DNA of 64,000 nucleotides, taken from the NCBI GenBank assembly GCA_016708925.1, contig JADJET010000001.1:1-64000 (forward strand), given 5' to 3'. Source of the DNA: Gammaproteobacteria bacterium. Its GTDB lineage: Bacteria; Pseudomonadota; Gammaproteobacteria; Pseudomonadales; Porticoccaceae. Positions 1 through 9,815 of this stretch are shown in pieces (the stretch's first letter is position 1; each line of letters opens with the position of its first letter). Both the position numbers and the translations under genes were made by a program. The notes beneath the pieces are model-generated. The model searched no databases. It had not been told where the DNA came from and saw only the letters and a program-made list of their open reading frames with translations.

Positions 1-770
1 GATCCGCCGCTCGGCACTTGGCGGCCGGTCAGTAACTGAATCAGTTGCCGCTCGCCGCCGGCGGGATAACGGCTGGGCAGGACGACGATGTCGATGTTCT
101 GGTCGTCATCCGTTGTCGTCAGCGTTGTCGTCAGCGCCGCCCTCATGGCTGCGGCGGCTTCCGGTTTGTCGTCCTCGATGCCGACCAGGATGCGCGCGGG
201 ATCACCCAGCAGGCGCGCTGCCAATCGCATGCCGGCGACGATGGTGCCGGCTTCTTCGCGCATCAGCCGGTCGTCGGCGGTGATATAGGGTTCGCACTCC
301 ATGCCGTTGACGACGAGCGTGTCGATGGGCTGGGTCGGGGCCAGCTTGAGGTCGGTGGGAAAGCCGCCGCCGCCGAGGCCGACGATGCCGGCGGCGCGCA
401 CGGCGGCCAGCAATTCCGGGAGCGTCCGCGTCGCGGGATGCACCGGTGTGCGTTCGCTCCAGCGTTCCGCGCCATCGGGAATCAGCACCGCGCAGTGCCC
501 GAGTGTCTCCGATGCCTCGGTCAGGGGTCGGAGTTCCATCGCCGCGATCTGGCCCGAAGTGGGCGCATGTACGGGTGCGCCATCGCTCCCGGCCACGGCG
601 AGCAACTGTCCCTTCAGCACGGGATCGCCCACGGCGATCAGCGGCGTGGCGTCACCCAGCGACAGAAACAATTCCGGGGGCAGTGCGGGAATGCGAATGG
701 GCGTCGCGCTGGATGCGTGTTTGTGCGCCGGCAGCAGGATACCGCCGGGAAATGTCCGTGTCTGGCTCAT
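1..770 (-). CDS. rnfC: Electron transport complex subunit RnfC, partial (N-terminal part)
   Basis: RnfC is the peripheral NADH/FMN-binding subunit of the membrane Rnf complex, which couples ferredoxin and NADH redox to ion transport. The frame is open from the ATG at 770 to the window edge, about 256 codons. It shows the N-terminal barrel-sandwich region with the P-V-H-A-P-T-S-G-Q-I segment, the glycine-rich G-L-G-G-G-G-F-P-T motif near residue 130 and the N-G-M-E-C-E-P-Y-I-T-A-D-D-R-L motif that follows it. All are typical of RnfC/Nqo1-type folds. The start overlaps the rnfB stop as ATGA, so the two are translationally coupled. The C-terminal ferredoxin clusters lie beyond the left edge. rnfD, rnfG and rnfE presumably follow outside the window. 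Confidence 0.93.
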   Translation of the reverse strand, partial: MSQTRTFPGGILLPAHKHASSATPIRIPALPPELFLSLGDATPLIAVGDPVLKGQLLAVAGSDGAPVHAPTSGQIAAMELRPLTEASETLGHCAVLIPDGAERWSERTPVHPATRTLPELLAAVRAAGIVGLGGGGFPTDLKLAPTQPIDTLVVNGMECEPYITADDRLMREEAGTIVAGMRLAARLLGDPARILVGIEDDKPEAAAAMRAALTTTLTTTDDDQNIDIVVLPSRYPAGGERQLIQLLTGRQVPSGG

Positions 771-1372
771 GCCGCCACCGGAGTTGGCCGGCCGCGCGCC
801 GTGAGCGCGGGCCGCGACACTGGCGCCGGAATCATCTCGATGCAGTCCACCGGGCAGGGCGCGACGCACAGATCACAGCCGGTGCATTCCGCCGCAATCA
901 CGGTGTGCATCTGGCGCGGCGCGCCGAGGATCGCATCCACCGGGCAGGCGGGCAGGCACTTGGTGCAGCCGATGCATTCCGCCTCGCGGATGTAAGCGAC
1001 CAGTTTCGGACCTTCGCGGCCGTGTTCCGGATCGAGTGCGAGCGGTGTCGTGCCCAGCAGATCGGCGATGGCCGCGATGGTGGCGCGACCGCCCGGCGGA
1101 CATTTATTGAAGGGCTCGCCCGCCGCGATGGCGCGTGCATAGGGTCGGCAGCCGGGATGACCGCACTGGCCGCACTGGGTCTGCGGGAGCAGGTCCTCGA
1201 GGTGTGCCGCAAGTTCGCGCTCGGCTGTCTGGGGACCGTGGACACCGATGTCGATGTCGTTTTCGCGGTCGGCATGCGTCGCGCGGCCAAATACCGCTGC
1301 CGCGAGCACCGCGAGTGTCGCCAGCGCGGCGAGCGCGGCCGGTAACTGGATCAGGAACTCGGTGCTGTCCAT
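767..1372 (-). CDS. rnfB: Electron transport complex subunit RnfB
   Basis: This is the 201-residue iron-sulfur ferredoxin subunit of the Rnf complex. A hydrophobic N-terminal anchor (about residues 8-30) is followed by a four-cysteine cluster domain containing C-G-Q-C-G-H-P-G-C and a later N-K-C-P-P-G-G. Two classical 4Fe-4S ferredoxin motifs come next, C-I-G-C-T-K-C-L-P-A-C-P and C-T-G-C-D-L-C-V-A-P-C-P. The C-terminal tail is short and proline/alanine rich. It sits 1 base after rnfA and overlaps rnfC by four bases, so the three are one operon. All cluster cysteines are present, so it should be functional. Confidence 0.95.
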   Translation of the reverse strand: MDSTEFLIQLPAALAALATLAVLAAAVFGRATHADRENDIDIGVHGPQTAERELAAHLEDLLPQTQCGQCGHPGCRPYARAIAAGEPFNKCPPGGRATIAAIADLLGTTPLALDPEHGREGPKLVAYIREAECIGCTKCLPACPVDAILGAPRQMHTVIAAECTGCDLCVAPCPVDCIEMIPAPVSRPALTARGRPTPVAA

Positions 1373-1373
1373 C

Positions 1374-1949
1374 TCACGCCATCCCGACGAAACCCATGAA
1401 AGCGAGTGCCATCAGGCCCGCGCTGAGCATCGCGATGGCGGGGCCGCGAAAGGGCAGCGGCACCGCGGCAGCCGTGAGTTGTTCGCGCAGTCCGGCGAAC
1501 AACACCAGAACCAGGGCAAACCCGAGCGCGGTGCTCAGGGCGCGCAACAACGCGAGCGCCAGGGACGGCGTGTCGGCCGCGTTCAGCAGGGTCAGGCCGA
1601 GTACGGCGGCATTGGCCATCAGCAGCGGCTGCATTGCGTTGAGGTTGTGGTGGAGCCTTGCGTCGAGGCGGCGGCTGCCGAGCACAAGACCGCGCGCGAT
1701 CAGGGCGATCACCAGTACGAACACGGGCAGCGCGAGATATTGAATATCCAGCGGCACTAGAAGCCAGCGGTAAACGATGTGGTTGGCCGCGACGCTCAGC
1801 ACCAGCAGGGCGCCGGTCGCCGCCGCCAGGCCGACGGCGCCGCCCAGTCGGGACGACATTCCCCACAATGCCGAGACGCCCAGTGTCTGCGCGAGCAGCA
1901 CATTGTTGACCAGCACGGTGCCCAGTAGAACCAGCGCGATTTCGTGCAT
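1374..1949 (-). CDS. rnfA: Electron transport complex subunit RnfA
   Basis: This is an integral membrane subunit of Rnf, 191 residues against the family's usual ~193. The protein is nearly all hydrophobic with about six transmembrane helices. It carries the recognisable L-V-N-N-V-L-L-A-Q-T-L-G motif near the N terminus, where the conserved Asn and Gln (and usually a Cys-Pro) of RnfA/NqrE occur. The equivalent second half has L-L-M-A-N-A-A-V-L-G. It is the promoter-proximal gene of the rnfABC order seen here. A degenerate 14-bp tandem repeat lies immediately upstream of its start. Confidence 0.93.
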   Translation of the reverse strand: MHEIALVLLGTVLVNNVLLAQTLGVSALWGMSSRLGGAVGLAAATGALLVLSVAANHIVYRWLLVPLDIQYLALPVFVLVIALIARGLVLGSRRLDARLHHNLNAMQPLLMANAAVLGLTLLNAADTPSLALALLRALSTALGFALVLVLFAGLREQLTAAAVPLPFRGPAIAMLSAGLMALAFMGFVGMA

Positions 1950-1955
1950 GGGCTT

Positions 1956-2025
1956 CCTGTATGGGATTGTCTGTATGGAATTGCCTGTATGGAATTGCCT
2001 GTGTCGGATCAGCTGCGTGGGATTA
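1956..2025. repeat. Degenerate 14-bp tandem repeat, five units, upstream of rnfA
   Basis: Five consecutive 14-mers start at 1956, 1970, 1984, 1998 and 2012. Units 1-3 are near identical around CCTGTATGGAATTG. Units 4 and 5 have drifted. The array fills the gap between the divergently placed rnfA start and the metG 3' end, so it overlaps the likely rnfA leader and promoter. Confidence 0.8.
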
Positions 2026-2100
2026 CCTGTTGACGAGAGCTTGCGGTGTCAGCATGCCGCCTGGAGGCGATGGCGTCCATCGGCGCCGGCCGCGCCGCAC

Positions 2101-4164
2101 TCAGGTCACACGCTGGCCCGGCTGGGCGCCGCTGTCGGGCGCGAGCAGATAGATACCGTTATCGTCGCCGGCGGCGAGCACCATGCCTTCGGACAGCCCG
2201 AAGCGCATCTTGCGCGGCGCCAGATTGGCCACCATCACCGTGAGACGGCCTTCCAGATCTTCCGGCCGGTAGCTGGCACGAATGCCGGAAAAAACCGTGC
2301 GGGTCTCGCCGCCGAGATCCAGCGTGAGCTGCAACAGTTTGTCCGAGCCTTCCACGGCACGCGCGGCGACGATACGGGCGATACGCAGATCCAACTTGGT
2401 GAAATCGTCGAAGTCGATTTGCGCGGCCAGCGGTTCCATTGTCGGGGATCCGGTCTCGGTAACCGCGGGCGACACGGCGGCCGGCGGCTCTGCGGCGCTC
2501 GCGGCCAGCATGGCATCGATCTGTTTTTTCTCGACCCGCTGCATCAGGGGGGTGAAGGCGGCGATGCGGTGGCCGAGCAAGGGCGCGATGGCACCATCCC
2601 AGCGCAGTTCGTCGTTCAGGAACTGCTCGGCCTGTTGCGCCATGCGCGGCAGTACCGGCTTGAGATACAGCATCAGGATGCGGAACAGGTTGATCCCGAG
2701 CGAGCAGATGCCCAACACATCGGCCTCGCGGCCGGGCTGCTTGGCGAGTTTCCAGGGCTCCTGGGTGGCGATGTATTCGTTCGCGGCATCGGCGATCGCC
2801 ATGATTTCCCGCATCGCCTTGCCGAATTCGCGGCTCTCGTAGTGCGCGGCGACGCTGTCGGCGATCCCCAGGGCGCGCTGCCAGAGCTCGGGTTCGGCGA
2901 GTTCCGTCGCCAGCACGCCGCCTTTGCCGTCGCCGATGAAGCGGGCGCAGCGGCTCGCGATGTTGACCAGCTTGCCCACCAGATCGCTGTTGACCCGTTG
3001 CGTGAAGTCGTCGAGATTGAGGTCGAGATCATCGATGCCGGCGGACAGCTTGGCAGCAAAGTAATAGCGCAGATATTCCGGATTCAGTTGGTCGAGATAG
3101 GCGCGGGCATTGATGAAGGTGCCGCGTGATTTCGACATCTTCTTGCCGTTCACGGTGAGAAAGCCGTGCACGCAGATTTTGTCCGGCGTACGAAAACCGG
3201 CGCTCTCCAGCATCGCGGGCCAGAACAGGGCGTGGAAATTGACGATGTCCTTGCCGATGAAGTGGTACAGCTCGGCGGTGGAATCGCGCTTCCAGAAGGC
3301 GTCGAAATCCAGTTTGTTGCGCGCGCAGAGGTTTTTGAAGCTGGCCATGTAGCCGATCGGCGCATCCAGCCAGACGTAAAAATATTTGCCGGGCGCATCG
3401 GGAATTTCAAAACCGAAATAGGGCGCGTCGCGGCTGATGTCCCATTCCTGCAGGCCGCCGTCGAGCCATTCGCTCAGTTTGTTGGCGATTTCTTCCGCGA
3501 CATGACCGGCGCGGGTCCAGGCCTTGAGAAAATCGGTGAAGGCGGGCAGGGTGAAAAAATAGTGGATCGATTCCAGCAGCACCGGGGTGGCGCCGGAAAT
3601 CACCGAGCGCGCGTCGAGGAGTTCCGTGGGGCTGTAGGTGGCGCCGCAGGCTTCGCAGTTGTCGCCGTACTGATCCGGCGCCTTGCAGCGCGGACAGTTG
3701 CCCTTGATGTAGCGGTCGGCCAGAAACAGGCCTTTTTCCGGATCGTAGGGCTGGGTGACGCTGCGGGTTGCGATATGGCCGTTGGCGCGCAGGCGGCGGT
3801 AGATGGTTTCCGACAGTGCGCGGTTTTCCGGCGCGTGCGTGGAATGATAGTTGTCGAATTCGATCAGAAAGCTCGCGAAGTCGGCGCGGTGCTCGGCGTT
3901 GACCCTTTCGATCAGCGCTTCGGGGGTCAGTCCCAGTTCCTCGGCCTTCAGCATGATGGCCGTGCCATGGGCATCGTCGGCGCAGACGTAGTAACATTCG
4001 TGCCCGCGCAATTTCTGAAAACGCACCCAGATATCGGTCTGAATATATTCCACCAGATGGCCCAGATGGATGGCGCCATTGGCATAGGGTAATGCGCTGG
4101 TTACCAGGATGCGGCGCGGCTGGTTTGCCGCAGCAGCGATCGAACAGGTGGTCGAAGAGGCCAT
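2101..4164 (-). CDS. metG: Methionyl-tRNA synthetase
   Basis: This class I aminoacyl-tRNA synthetase charges tRNA-Met. From the ATG at 4164 it is 687 residues, the long bacterial form. The HIGH-type signature is H-L-G-H in the N-terminal Rossmann part after A-L-P-Y-A-N-G. A zinc knuckle with two CxxC pairs follows (C-P-R-C ... C-E-A-C), then the K-M-S-K-S-R-G loop, the helical anticodon-binding domain and a C-terminal EMAPII/Trbp111-like tRNA-binding domain beginning about I-D-F-D-D-F. The frame is open 33 codons further upstream, but the start at 4164 matches the family's N terminus. It is divergent from mrp, an arrangement common in pseudomonads. Confidence 0.97.
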   Translation of the reverse strand: MASSTTCSIAAAANQPRRILVTSALPYANGAIHLGHLVEYIQTDIWVRFQKLRGHECYYVCADDAHGTAIMLKAEELGLTPEALIERVNAEHRADFASFLIEFDNYHSTHAPENRALSETIYRRLRANGHIATRSVTQPYDPEKGLFLADRYIKGNCPRCKAPDQYGDNCEACGATYSPTELLDARSVISGATPVLLESIHYFFTLPAFTDFLKAWTRAGHVAEEIANKLSEWLDGGLQEWDISRDAPYFGFEIPDAPGKYFYVWLDAPIGYMASFKNLCARNKLDFDAFWKRDSTAELYHFIGKDIVNFHALFWPAMLESAGFRTPDKICVHGFLTVNGKKMSKSRGTFINARAYLDQLNPEYLRYYFAAKLSAGIDDLDLNLDDFTQRVNSDLVGKLVNIASRCARFIGDGKGGVLATELAEPELWQRALGIADSVAAHYESREFGKAMREIMAIADAANEYIATQEPWKLAKQPGREADVLGICSLGINLFRILMLYLKPVLPRMAQQAEQFLNDELRWDGAIAPLLGHRIAAFTPLMQRVEKKQIDAMLAASAAEPPAAVSPAVTETGSPTMEPLAAQIDFDDFTKLDLRIARIVAARAVEGSDKLLQLTLDLGGETRTVFSGIRASYRPEDLEGRLTVMVANLAPRKMRFGLSEGMVLAAGDDNGIYLLAPDSGAQPGQRVT

Positions 4165-4313
4165 GGAAACGGGCCGAAGCCGGGTGCGGAAAAGGGCGGG
4201 AACTATAGCGGCTTTGCCGCTTTTTTTCATGCGGATGGCTTTACGCGCACACAGCACACACACGGCTTTTCATTCACACGACTTTCCTCCACACGCAGGG
4301 CACGGAGAACGCG

Positions 4314-5129
4314 ATGGCAGAAGCAGCGGCAGGTTTGCAGGACGTACGGCACATCGTTGCAGTCGCCTCCGGCAAGGGCGGCGTGGGGAAATCCACCACG
4401 GCGGTGAATCTCGCGCTGGCGTTGGTGGCGGAGGGCCGCAGCGTCGGCCTGCTCGACGCCGACATCTACGGCCCCAGCATTGCCCTGCTGCTCGGCCTGC
4501 CGGATGGCACCCAGCCGAAGGTGCTGAACGGCAATACCTTCGTGCCGGTGGCGGCGCACAACCTCAAGACCATGTCCATGGCCTATCTGGCCAGTGCCAG
4601 CACGCCCATGGTGTGGCGCGGCCCGATGGCGGGCGGGGCGCTGATCCAGATGCTCACCCAGACCAACTGGGGCGAGCTCGACGTGCTGGTGGTGGACATG
4701 CCACCCGGCACCGGCGACATCCAGCTCACGCTCGCGCAGAAAGCCCGGGTGTCCGGCGCGGTGATCGTCACCACGCCCCAGGACATCGCGCTGCTGGATG
4801 CGCGCAAGGGTATCGAGATGTTCAACAAGGTGCGGATTCCGGTGCTGGGCGTGGTTGAGAACATGAGCCTCCATGTCTGCACCCAGTGCGGCCACGCCGA
4901 ACCGATTTTTGATACCGGCGGCGGCGCCAAGGTGGCGGCGGAATACGGCACCGTGCTGCTGGGTTCGCTGCCGCTGGACCGGCGCATCCGCGAAGGCGAT
5001 GCCGGGCGACCGATTGTGGCCGCCGATCCGGACGGCGAGCTGGCTGGGCGCTATCGCGAAATCGCGCGCGGCGTACTGAGAGCGCTCGCGGGTCTGGATG
5101 CCAGCGTTCCCGAAATCGTCATCGAATAG
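4314..5129 (+). CDS. mrp: Mrp/ApbC iron-sulfur cluster carrier ATPase
   Basis: This is a P-loop scaffold/carrier ATPase that binds and transfers 4Fe-4S clusters. The 271 residues show the deviant Walker A G-K-G-G-V-G-K-S-T near residue 20, the D-A-D-I-Y-G-P-S motif, V-V-D-M-P-P-G-T-G-D and a C-terminal C-T-Q-C metal-binding pair. It lacks the N-terminal MIP18/DUF59 domain that many Mrp proteins carry, so it is the short form. It is divergent from metG and only about 46 bases upstream of dcd, probably cotranscribed with it. Confidence 0.93.
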   Translation: MAEAAAGLQDVRHIVAVASGKGGVGKSTTAVNLALALVAEGRSVGLLDADIYGPSIALLLGLPDGTQPKVLNGNTFVPVAAHNLKTMSMAYLASASTPMVWRGPMAGGALIQMLTQTNWGELDVLVVDMPPGTGDIQLTLAQKARVSGAVIVTTPQDIALLDARKGIEMFNKVRIPVLGVVENMSLHVCTQCGHAEPIFDTGGGAKVAAEYGTVLLGSLPLDRRIREGDAGRPIVAADPDGELAGRYREIARGVLRALAGLDASVPEIVIE

Positions 5130-5175
5130 CAGCGCCGTCAATCACTCGCGACCCAGCCGTGCGGAGAGCAGCACC

Positions 5176-5745
5176 TTGAGCATCAAATCGGATAAATGGA
5201 TCCGCCGCATGGCGGTACAGGGCATGATCGAACCCTTTGTGGACCGCCAGGTGCGGGATCCCGAGGGCAATGGTGCCCGGGTGATTTCCTACGGGCTGTC
5301 CAGCTACGGCTACGACGTGCGCTGCGCGGATGAATTCAAGATTTTCACCAATGTGCATTCGGCCACGGTGGATCCGAAGAATTTCGATCCCAGCAGTTTC
5401 GTGGACGTGAAGGGCGATTACTGCGTGATTCCGCCCAATTCGTTCGTGCTCGCCCGCACCGTGGAGTATTTCCGCATCCCCCGTAGCGTGCTCACCATCT
5501 GCCTCGGCAAATCCACCTACGCGCGCTGCGGCATCATCGTCAATGTCACGCCCCTCGAACCCGAGTGGGAGGGACATGTCACCCTGGAGTTTTCCAACAC
5601 CACCAGCCTGCCGGCCAAGGTCTATGCCAACGAGGGCGTGGCCCAGATGCTGTTTTTCGAGTCCGACGAAGTGTGCGAGGTTTCCTACCGGGATCGCGGC
5701 GGAAAGTATCAGGGTCAGCGCGGCGTGACCCTGCCGCGGGCTTGA
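5176..5745 (+). CDS. dcd: dCTP deaminase
   Basis: The enzyme deaminates dCTP to dUTP for thymidylate synthesis. It is 189 residues, matching the usual 188. I chose the TTG at 5176 because it gives the canonical N terminus S-I-K-S-D-K-W-I-R-R-M and has GGAG about ten bases upstream. Conserved stretches include Y-G-Y-D-V-R, the active-site region S-T-Y-A-R-C-G, V-T-P-L-E-P-E-W-E-G-H and the C-terminal Y-Q-G-Q-R-G-V-T-L-P. The gene follows mrp closely and is convergent with the DUF3014 gene. Confidence 0.96.
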   Translation: MSIKSDKWIRRMAVQGMIEPFVDRQVRDPEGNGARVISYGLSSYGYDVRCADEFKIFTNVHSATVDPKNFDPSSFVDVKGDYCVIPPNSFVLARTVEYFRIPRSVLTICLGKSTYARCGIIVNVTPLEPEWEGHVTLEFSNTTSLPAKVYANEGVAQMLFFESDEVCEVSYRDRGGKYQGQRGVTLPRA

Positions 5746-5771
5746 GTATCGGCAGGCCGCGCTGCCAGGGC

Positions 5772-6683
5772 TCAGTCCGGTGGCAGCGCGTGCTGCTCCG
5801 CTGCCGGGTTTGTGGCCGGGTCTGGCGGGGACACCAGAAGCGCCGTCCGCAAGGCGTTGAGTTTCACTTTCAGGGTACGGGTGTGCTCCGGGCCCATCCG
5901 TAACAGCTGTTTTCGTGCCTCCGAAAGCCCTTCCAGGGCGGGATCCGCATAGGTGTAGGCGACGGATTCCTGCGCCAGCGCGGGCGGTGTGGCCAGCTCC
6001 GGCGTCTCCAGCAGGAGATCGATAGCGCCGAGCAGCGCGGCATCCAGTTGCTCGGGCGGTTGTCCCAGTTCCCCGTAGGCTGCTTCCAGCAATGGCCGGT
6101 AGCGCTGGAAAAATTCGGCGAGCGCGGTCACGTCCAGGCCATCCACCAGGCCGACCATGGTGTTGTAGCGGGCGTAGTTGCGCGGGCTCACATAAGTTTT
6201 GCCGTCGCGAATGTCTACCTGAAAACCTCCGGCGGGAGGCGCGAGCAGGAGCGTTTCCAGGGAGAATTCGCCGCGGGCGAGACCGGCGATCAGTACGGCG
6301 ATGCGTTGCAGCAGGCTGTCCTGTTTGAACCAGGCTGCCAGCGGCCCGTCGCCGAGCAGCGCGCGCAGATGTTCGCGCACCTCGACGTCGCTGTCCGCGA
6401 GCTCCGGCAAGGTTGCCTGGAGCGTCGGCACCGCTGGAATGCGTGTCGGCGCCGGCGCCGCTGTCGTGCCGGCTGAGGGCGTGGCTGGCAAGGCTTCGGT
6501 CGTTGTCGGCGCGGCGGGTGCCGGCGTCGGCAGCGGGGTTTCTGCGGCTGGCACGGTGAGCTGGGTCGGGGGGCGGAGAAACAGGAAATAGGCGCCTATG
6601 CCAAGTCCGAGCACCACTGCGAGAATCGGCAGCGCACGGCCGACCCGCGGCCGATCGGAGCCTGGATCGAAGCGTTCGGTCAT
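5772..6683 (-). CDS. DUF3014 family membrane-anchored protein
   Basis: This 303-residue protein of unknown function has a single N-terminal transmembrane segment (about residues 17-38) and then a Pro/Ala/Thr-rich linker to about residue 90. The globular domain resembles DUF3014: blocks such as R-D-G-K-T-Y-V-S-P-R-N-Y-A-R-Y and a helical L-A-E-F-F-Q-R-Y-R-P-L-L-E-A-A-Y are typical. It probably has its domain in the periplasm. The start overlaps the stop of the upstream DUF3108 gene as ATGA, so they form an operon. Confidence 0.8.
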   Translation of the reverse strand: MTERFDPGSDRPRVGRALPILAVVLGLGIGAYFLFLRPPTQLTVPAAETPLPTPAPAAPTTTEALPATPSAGTTAAPAPTRIPAVPTLQATLPELADSDVEVREHLRALLGDGPLAAWFKQDSLLQRIAVLIAGLARGEFSLETLLLAPPAGGFQVDIRDGKTYVSPRNYARYNTMVGLVDGLDVTALAEFFQRYRPLLEAAYGELGQPPEQLDAALLGAIDLLLETPELATPPALAQESVAYTYADPALEGLSEARKQLLRMGPEHTRTLKVKLNALRTALLVSPPDPATNPAAEQHALPPD

Positions 6684-7417
6684 CGGATTACCTGAGCGGT
6701 TTCGACAGCGGCGGGCGGGGCGGACAACTCATTCAGCAGCAACTCGTAGCTGTCGCCATTTTCCTCCTGACGCAGCTTTACCAACTGGTAACCCAGCGTC
6801 GGTGCCATCCAGAAAAAAGTCTGTCGCACGTTGTCGTCGCGCACACGGCGTACTCGTACCGCATTCACATCCCCGCCAGCGGTGCGAATGACGTCGGCGC
6901 CTTCGCTCTGGAAGACGTACTGCTTGACCTTGCCGCGGTCCATCACCTGGTAATCGAAGCTGGTTTTGCCGGCGATCAGGTCACGGCGCAACTGGACCTG
7001 ATAGCTGATCGGACCCAGATACCCGGGTTGCAGCGCGATGTCGCGCGGGTCGCCGTTGCGGCGGTAGTGCGCGACGGCCTGGGTGCGATCAACCGACAAC
7101 TGCTCTTCCCGCTTGCTGCCGAGCAGGGAGCGTTCGTAGCGGTATGCATCCACCAGAATGGCGCCGTCGGCGAGATGAAAGTCTTCCTGTTCATGAATCT
7201 CGCCGAGCGCATTGGCGGCGGCGGTGACGACGCGATAGCCGGCGGGCGTCGTTGCCAGTGTCTGCGTGATGACGACCGGAATGCCGTTGAAGCTGGCCTT
7301 GTAGGTCGCCGTGTAGGGCGCGAGCGCGGTCTCGCCCCGGGCGCCCAGCGCCAGCACAAGCAGCGCGACTGCCAGCAGGGAGCGCGGGTGAAAGTCAGTG
7401 AGATCGGCTCTGGTCAT
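6680..7417 (-). CDS. DUF3108 family exported protein
   Basis: Using the ATG at 7417 gives 245 residues with a clear signal peptide (S-L-L-A-V-A-L-L-V-L-A-L-G-A-R-G-E). The mature part starts with P-Y-T-A-T-Y-K-A and is a DUF3108-like beta-rich periplasmic domain. Family hallmarks seen are the E-Q-L-S-V-D... strand series, the R-R-D-L-I-A-G-K-T region and a C-terminal L-G-Y-Q-L-V-K-L-R-Q. In many gammaproteobacteria such a gene sits beside purM/purN, as here. Function is unknown. Codons upstream of 7417 are open but overlap purM and look non-coding. Confidence 0.82.
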   Translation of the reverse strand: MTRADLTDFHPRSLLAVALLVLALGARGETALAPYTATYKASFNGIPVVITQTLATTPAGYRVVTAAANALGEIHEQEDFHLADGAILVDAYRYERSLLGSKREEQLSVDRTQAVAHYRRNGDPRDIALQPGYLGPISYQVQLRRDLIAGKTSFDYQVMDRGKVKQYVFQSEGADVIRTAGGDVNAVRVRRVRDDNVRQTFFWMAPTLGYQLVKLRQEENGDSYELLLNELSAPPAAVETAQVIR

Positions 7418-7448
7418 GGCGGCTTTGACGGCTCCCGGCCGGAAACGT

Positions 7449-8525
<1,077 letters not shown>

Positions 8526-8654
8526 CGATGCACATCCCCGTAAACGCGGCATTTTAGCCCGCTGCGCCGGCAAAGTCAGGGCGCGGTGGGCGCCGCCTGG
8601 ATTCAGGTTGAATTGCGGGCCGGCCGGACATGCGCATGCTGATAGAATGTTGCA

Positions 8655-9815
8655 ATGAAAATCAGCCGGTTTTGCGCACTCTTGGCCACACTTGTGCTCG
8701 CCCTGGCACCGCACGTGGGGGGTGCCGCGGTGATGGTGGACCTGCTTGCCGCCACGGTGCCGGTCGTCGATCAGAGCGACGCCGAACGGGAGCGGGGTTT
8801 TCGTGCGGGCCTGGGTCAGGTTGCCGTGAAATTGACCGGACAGCGCGCGGTGCTGGATGACCCCGGCGTCGCGCAACTGGTGGCCACGGCGCCGCAGTTG
8901 GTCGAGCGTTACGACTATGTCCAGGCGCCCGTTGCGGGGTCGGAACCCGAAGTTGGCGGCGCACCCGGCTTCCTGTTGCAGGTCAGTTTCTCCGCGTCCG
9001 CCGTGGATGCGGCGCTGCGGCGTTTGCGTGTGCCGCTCTGGCCCGCGCAACGCCCGCAGCTTTTGTTGCTGGCCAGCGGCAGTGAAGCGGACATTGCCGC
9101 GGTGATTGAGATCGCCCGTCGTGTGCTGGCGCAACGCGGGGTTCCGGTACTGGAACCCCTGTGGGATCTGGAGGACCGCAAGGCGATCGGTGCGACTCAC
9201 GCGGGGTTTGACGCGGATCGGATCGCGGCAGTGGCACACCGCTACGGTGCGAGCCATTGGCTTGCGCTCGATCCCGCCGTTGGCGCCGACGTGGTCCGCG
9301 GTCGGTGGCGGCTCGGCGGCACTGATACGCCAGCGTCCGCGACACCGACCGCGGAATCCTTGACGCAATGGGTCGAGGCGAGTGTCGGAGACGCCGTGGA
9401 CCAGCTCGCCGCGCGACTTGCCTATCTGCCCCAAGCCGGTACCACGACCCAAGCCCTGGTGATCGAGGATGTCCACAGTTACGGAGCCTACCGCGCCGTG
9501 CTGGAGACGCTGGGGGGGCTGGAGTTCATCCGGGGGATCGCGGTGACCGCGATGGCCGCGGGTCGGCTGAATGTCGAGCTGCAACTGGACGGCGATCCGA
9601 ACCTCCTGTGGGCGGCACTCGACGGCAATCCGCGCTTTGGTGCCGTCGTCCCGGCAGTCGCGGCCGCGCCCGCGGCGCAACTCCCGGTCGAATCCACGGC
9701 CCAAGCCACCGTCGCTTCCGCGGCCACGTCCACAGCGGAAGCCGCCGTCCAAACCGCCGTGGCTCCCGCGGCCGAACCCGCGGTCGAGCGCCGCTATCTC
9801 TGGAGGGGGCCCTGA
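8655..9815 (+). CDS. DUF2066 domain-containing exported protein
   Basis: This is a 386-residue protein with a typical signal peptide (residues about 1-24, ending G-G-A-A). Then comes the DUF2066 region with E-R-G-F-R-A-G-L-G-Q-V-A-V-K-L-T-G and D-Y-V-Q motifs. The C-terminal ~60 residues are a low-complexity Ala/Val/Thr/Pro tail. In pseudomonads and relatives this gene lies between purM and hda, as it does here, although the perM-like permease often found between them is absent. Role unknown. It abuts hda with no gap. Confidence 0.83.
   Translation: MKISRFCALLATLVLALAPHVGGAAVMVDLLAATVPVVDQSDAERERGFRAGLGQVAVKLTGQRAVLDDPGVAQLVATAPQLVERYDYVQAPVAGSEPEVGGAPGFLLQVSFSASAVDAALRRLRVPLWPAQRPQLLLLASGSEADIAAVIEIARRVLAQRGVPVLEPLWDLEDRKAIGATHAGFDADRIAAVAHRYGASHWLALDPAVGADVVRGRWRLGGTDTPASATPTAESLTQWVEASVGDAVDQLAARLAYLPQAGTTTQALVIEDVHSYGAYRAVLETLGGLEFIRGIAVTAMAAGRLNVELQLDGDPNLLWAALDGNPRFGAVVPAVAAAPAAQLPVESTAQATVASAATSTAEAAVQTAVAPAAEPAVERRYLWRGP

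Noticed and set aside
1956..2025. 14-bp repeats considered as a CRISPR remnant or iteron origin
   Set aside because: No spacers, units too short and degenerate for CRISPR, and no replication initiator gene nearby.
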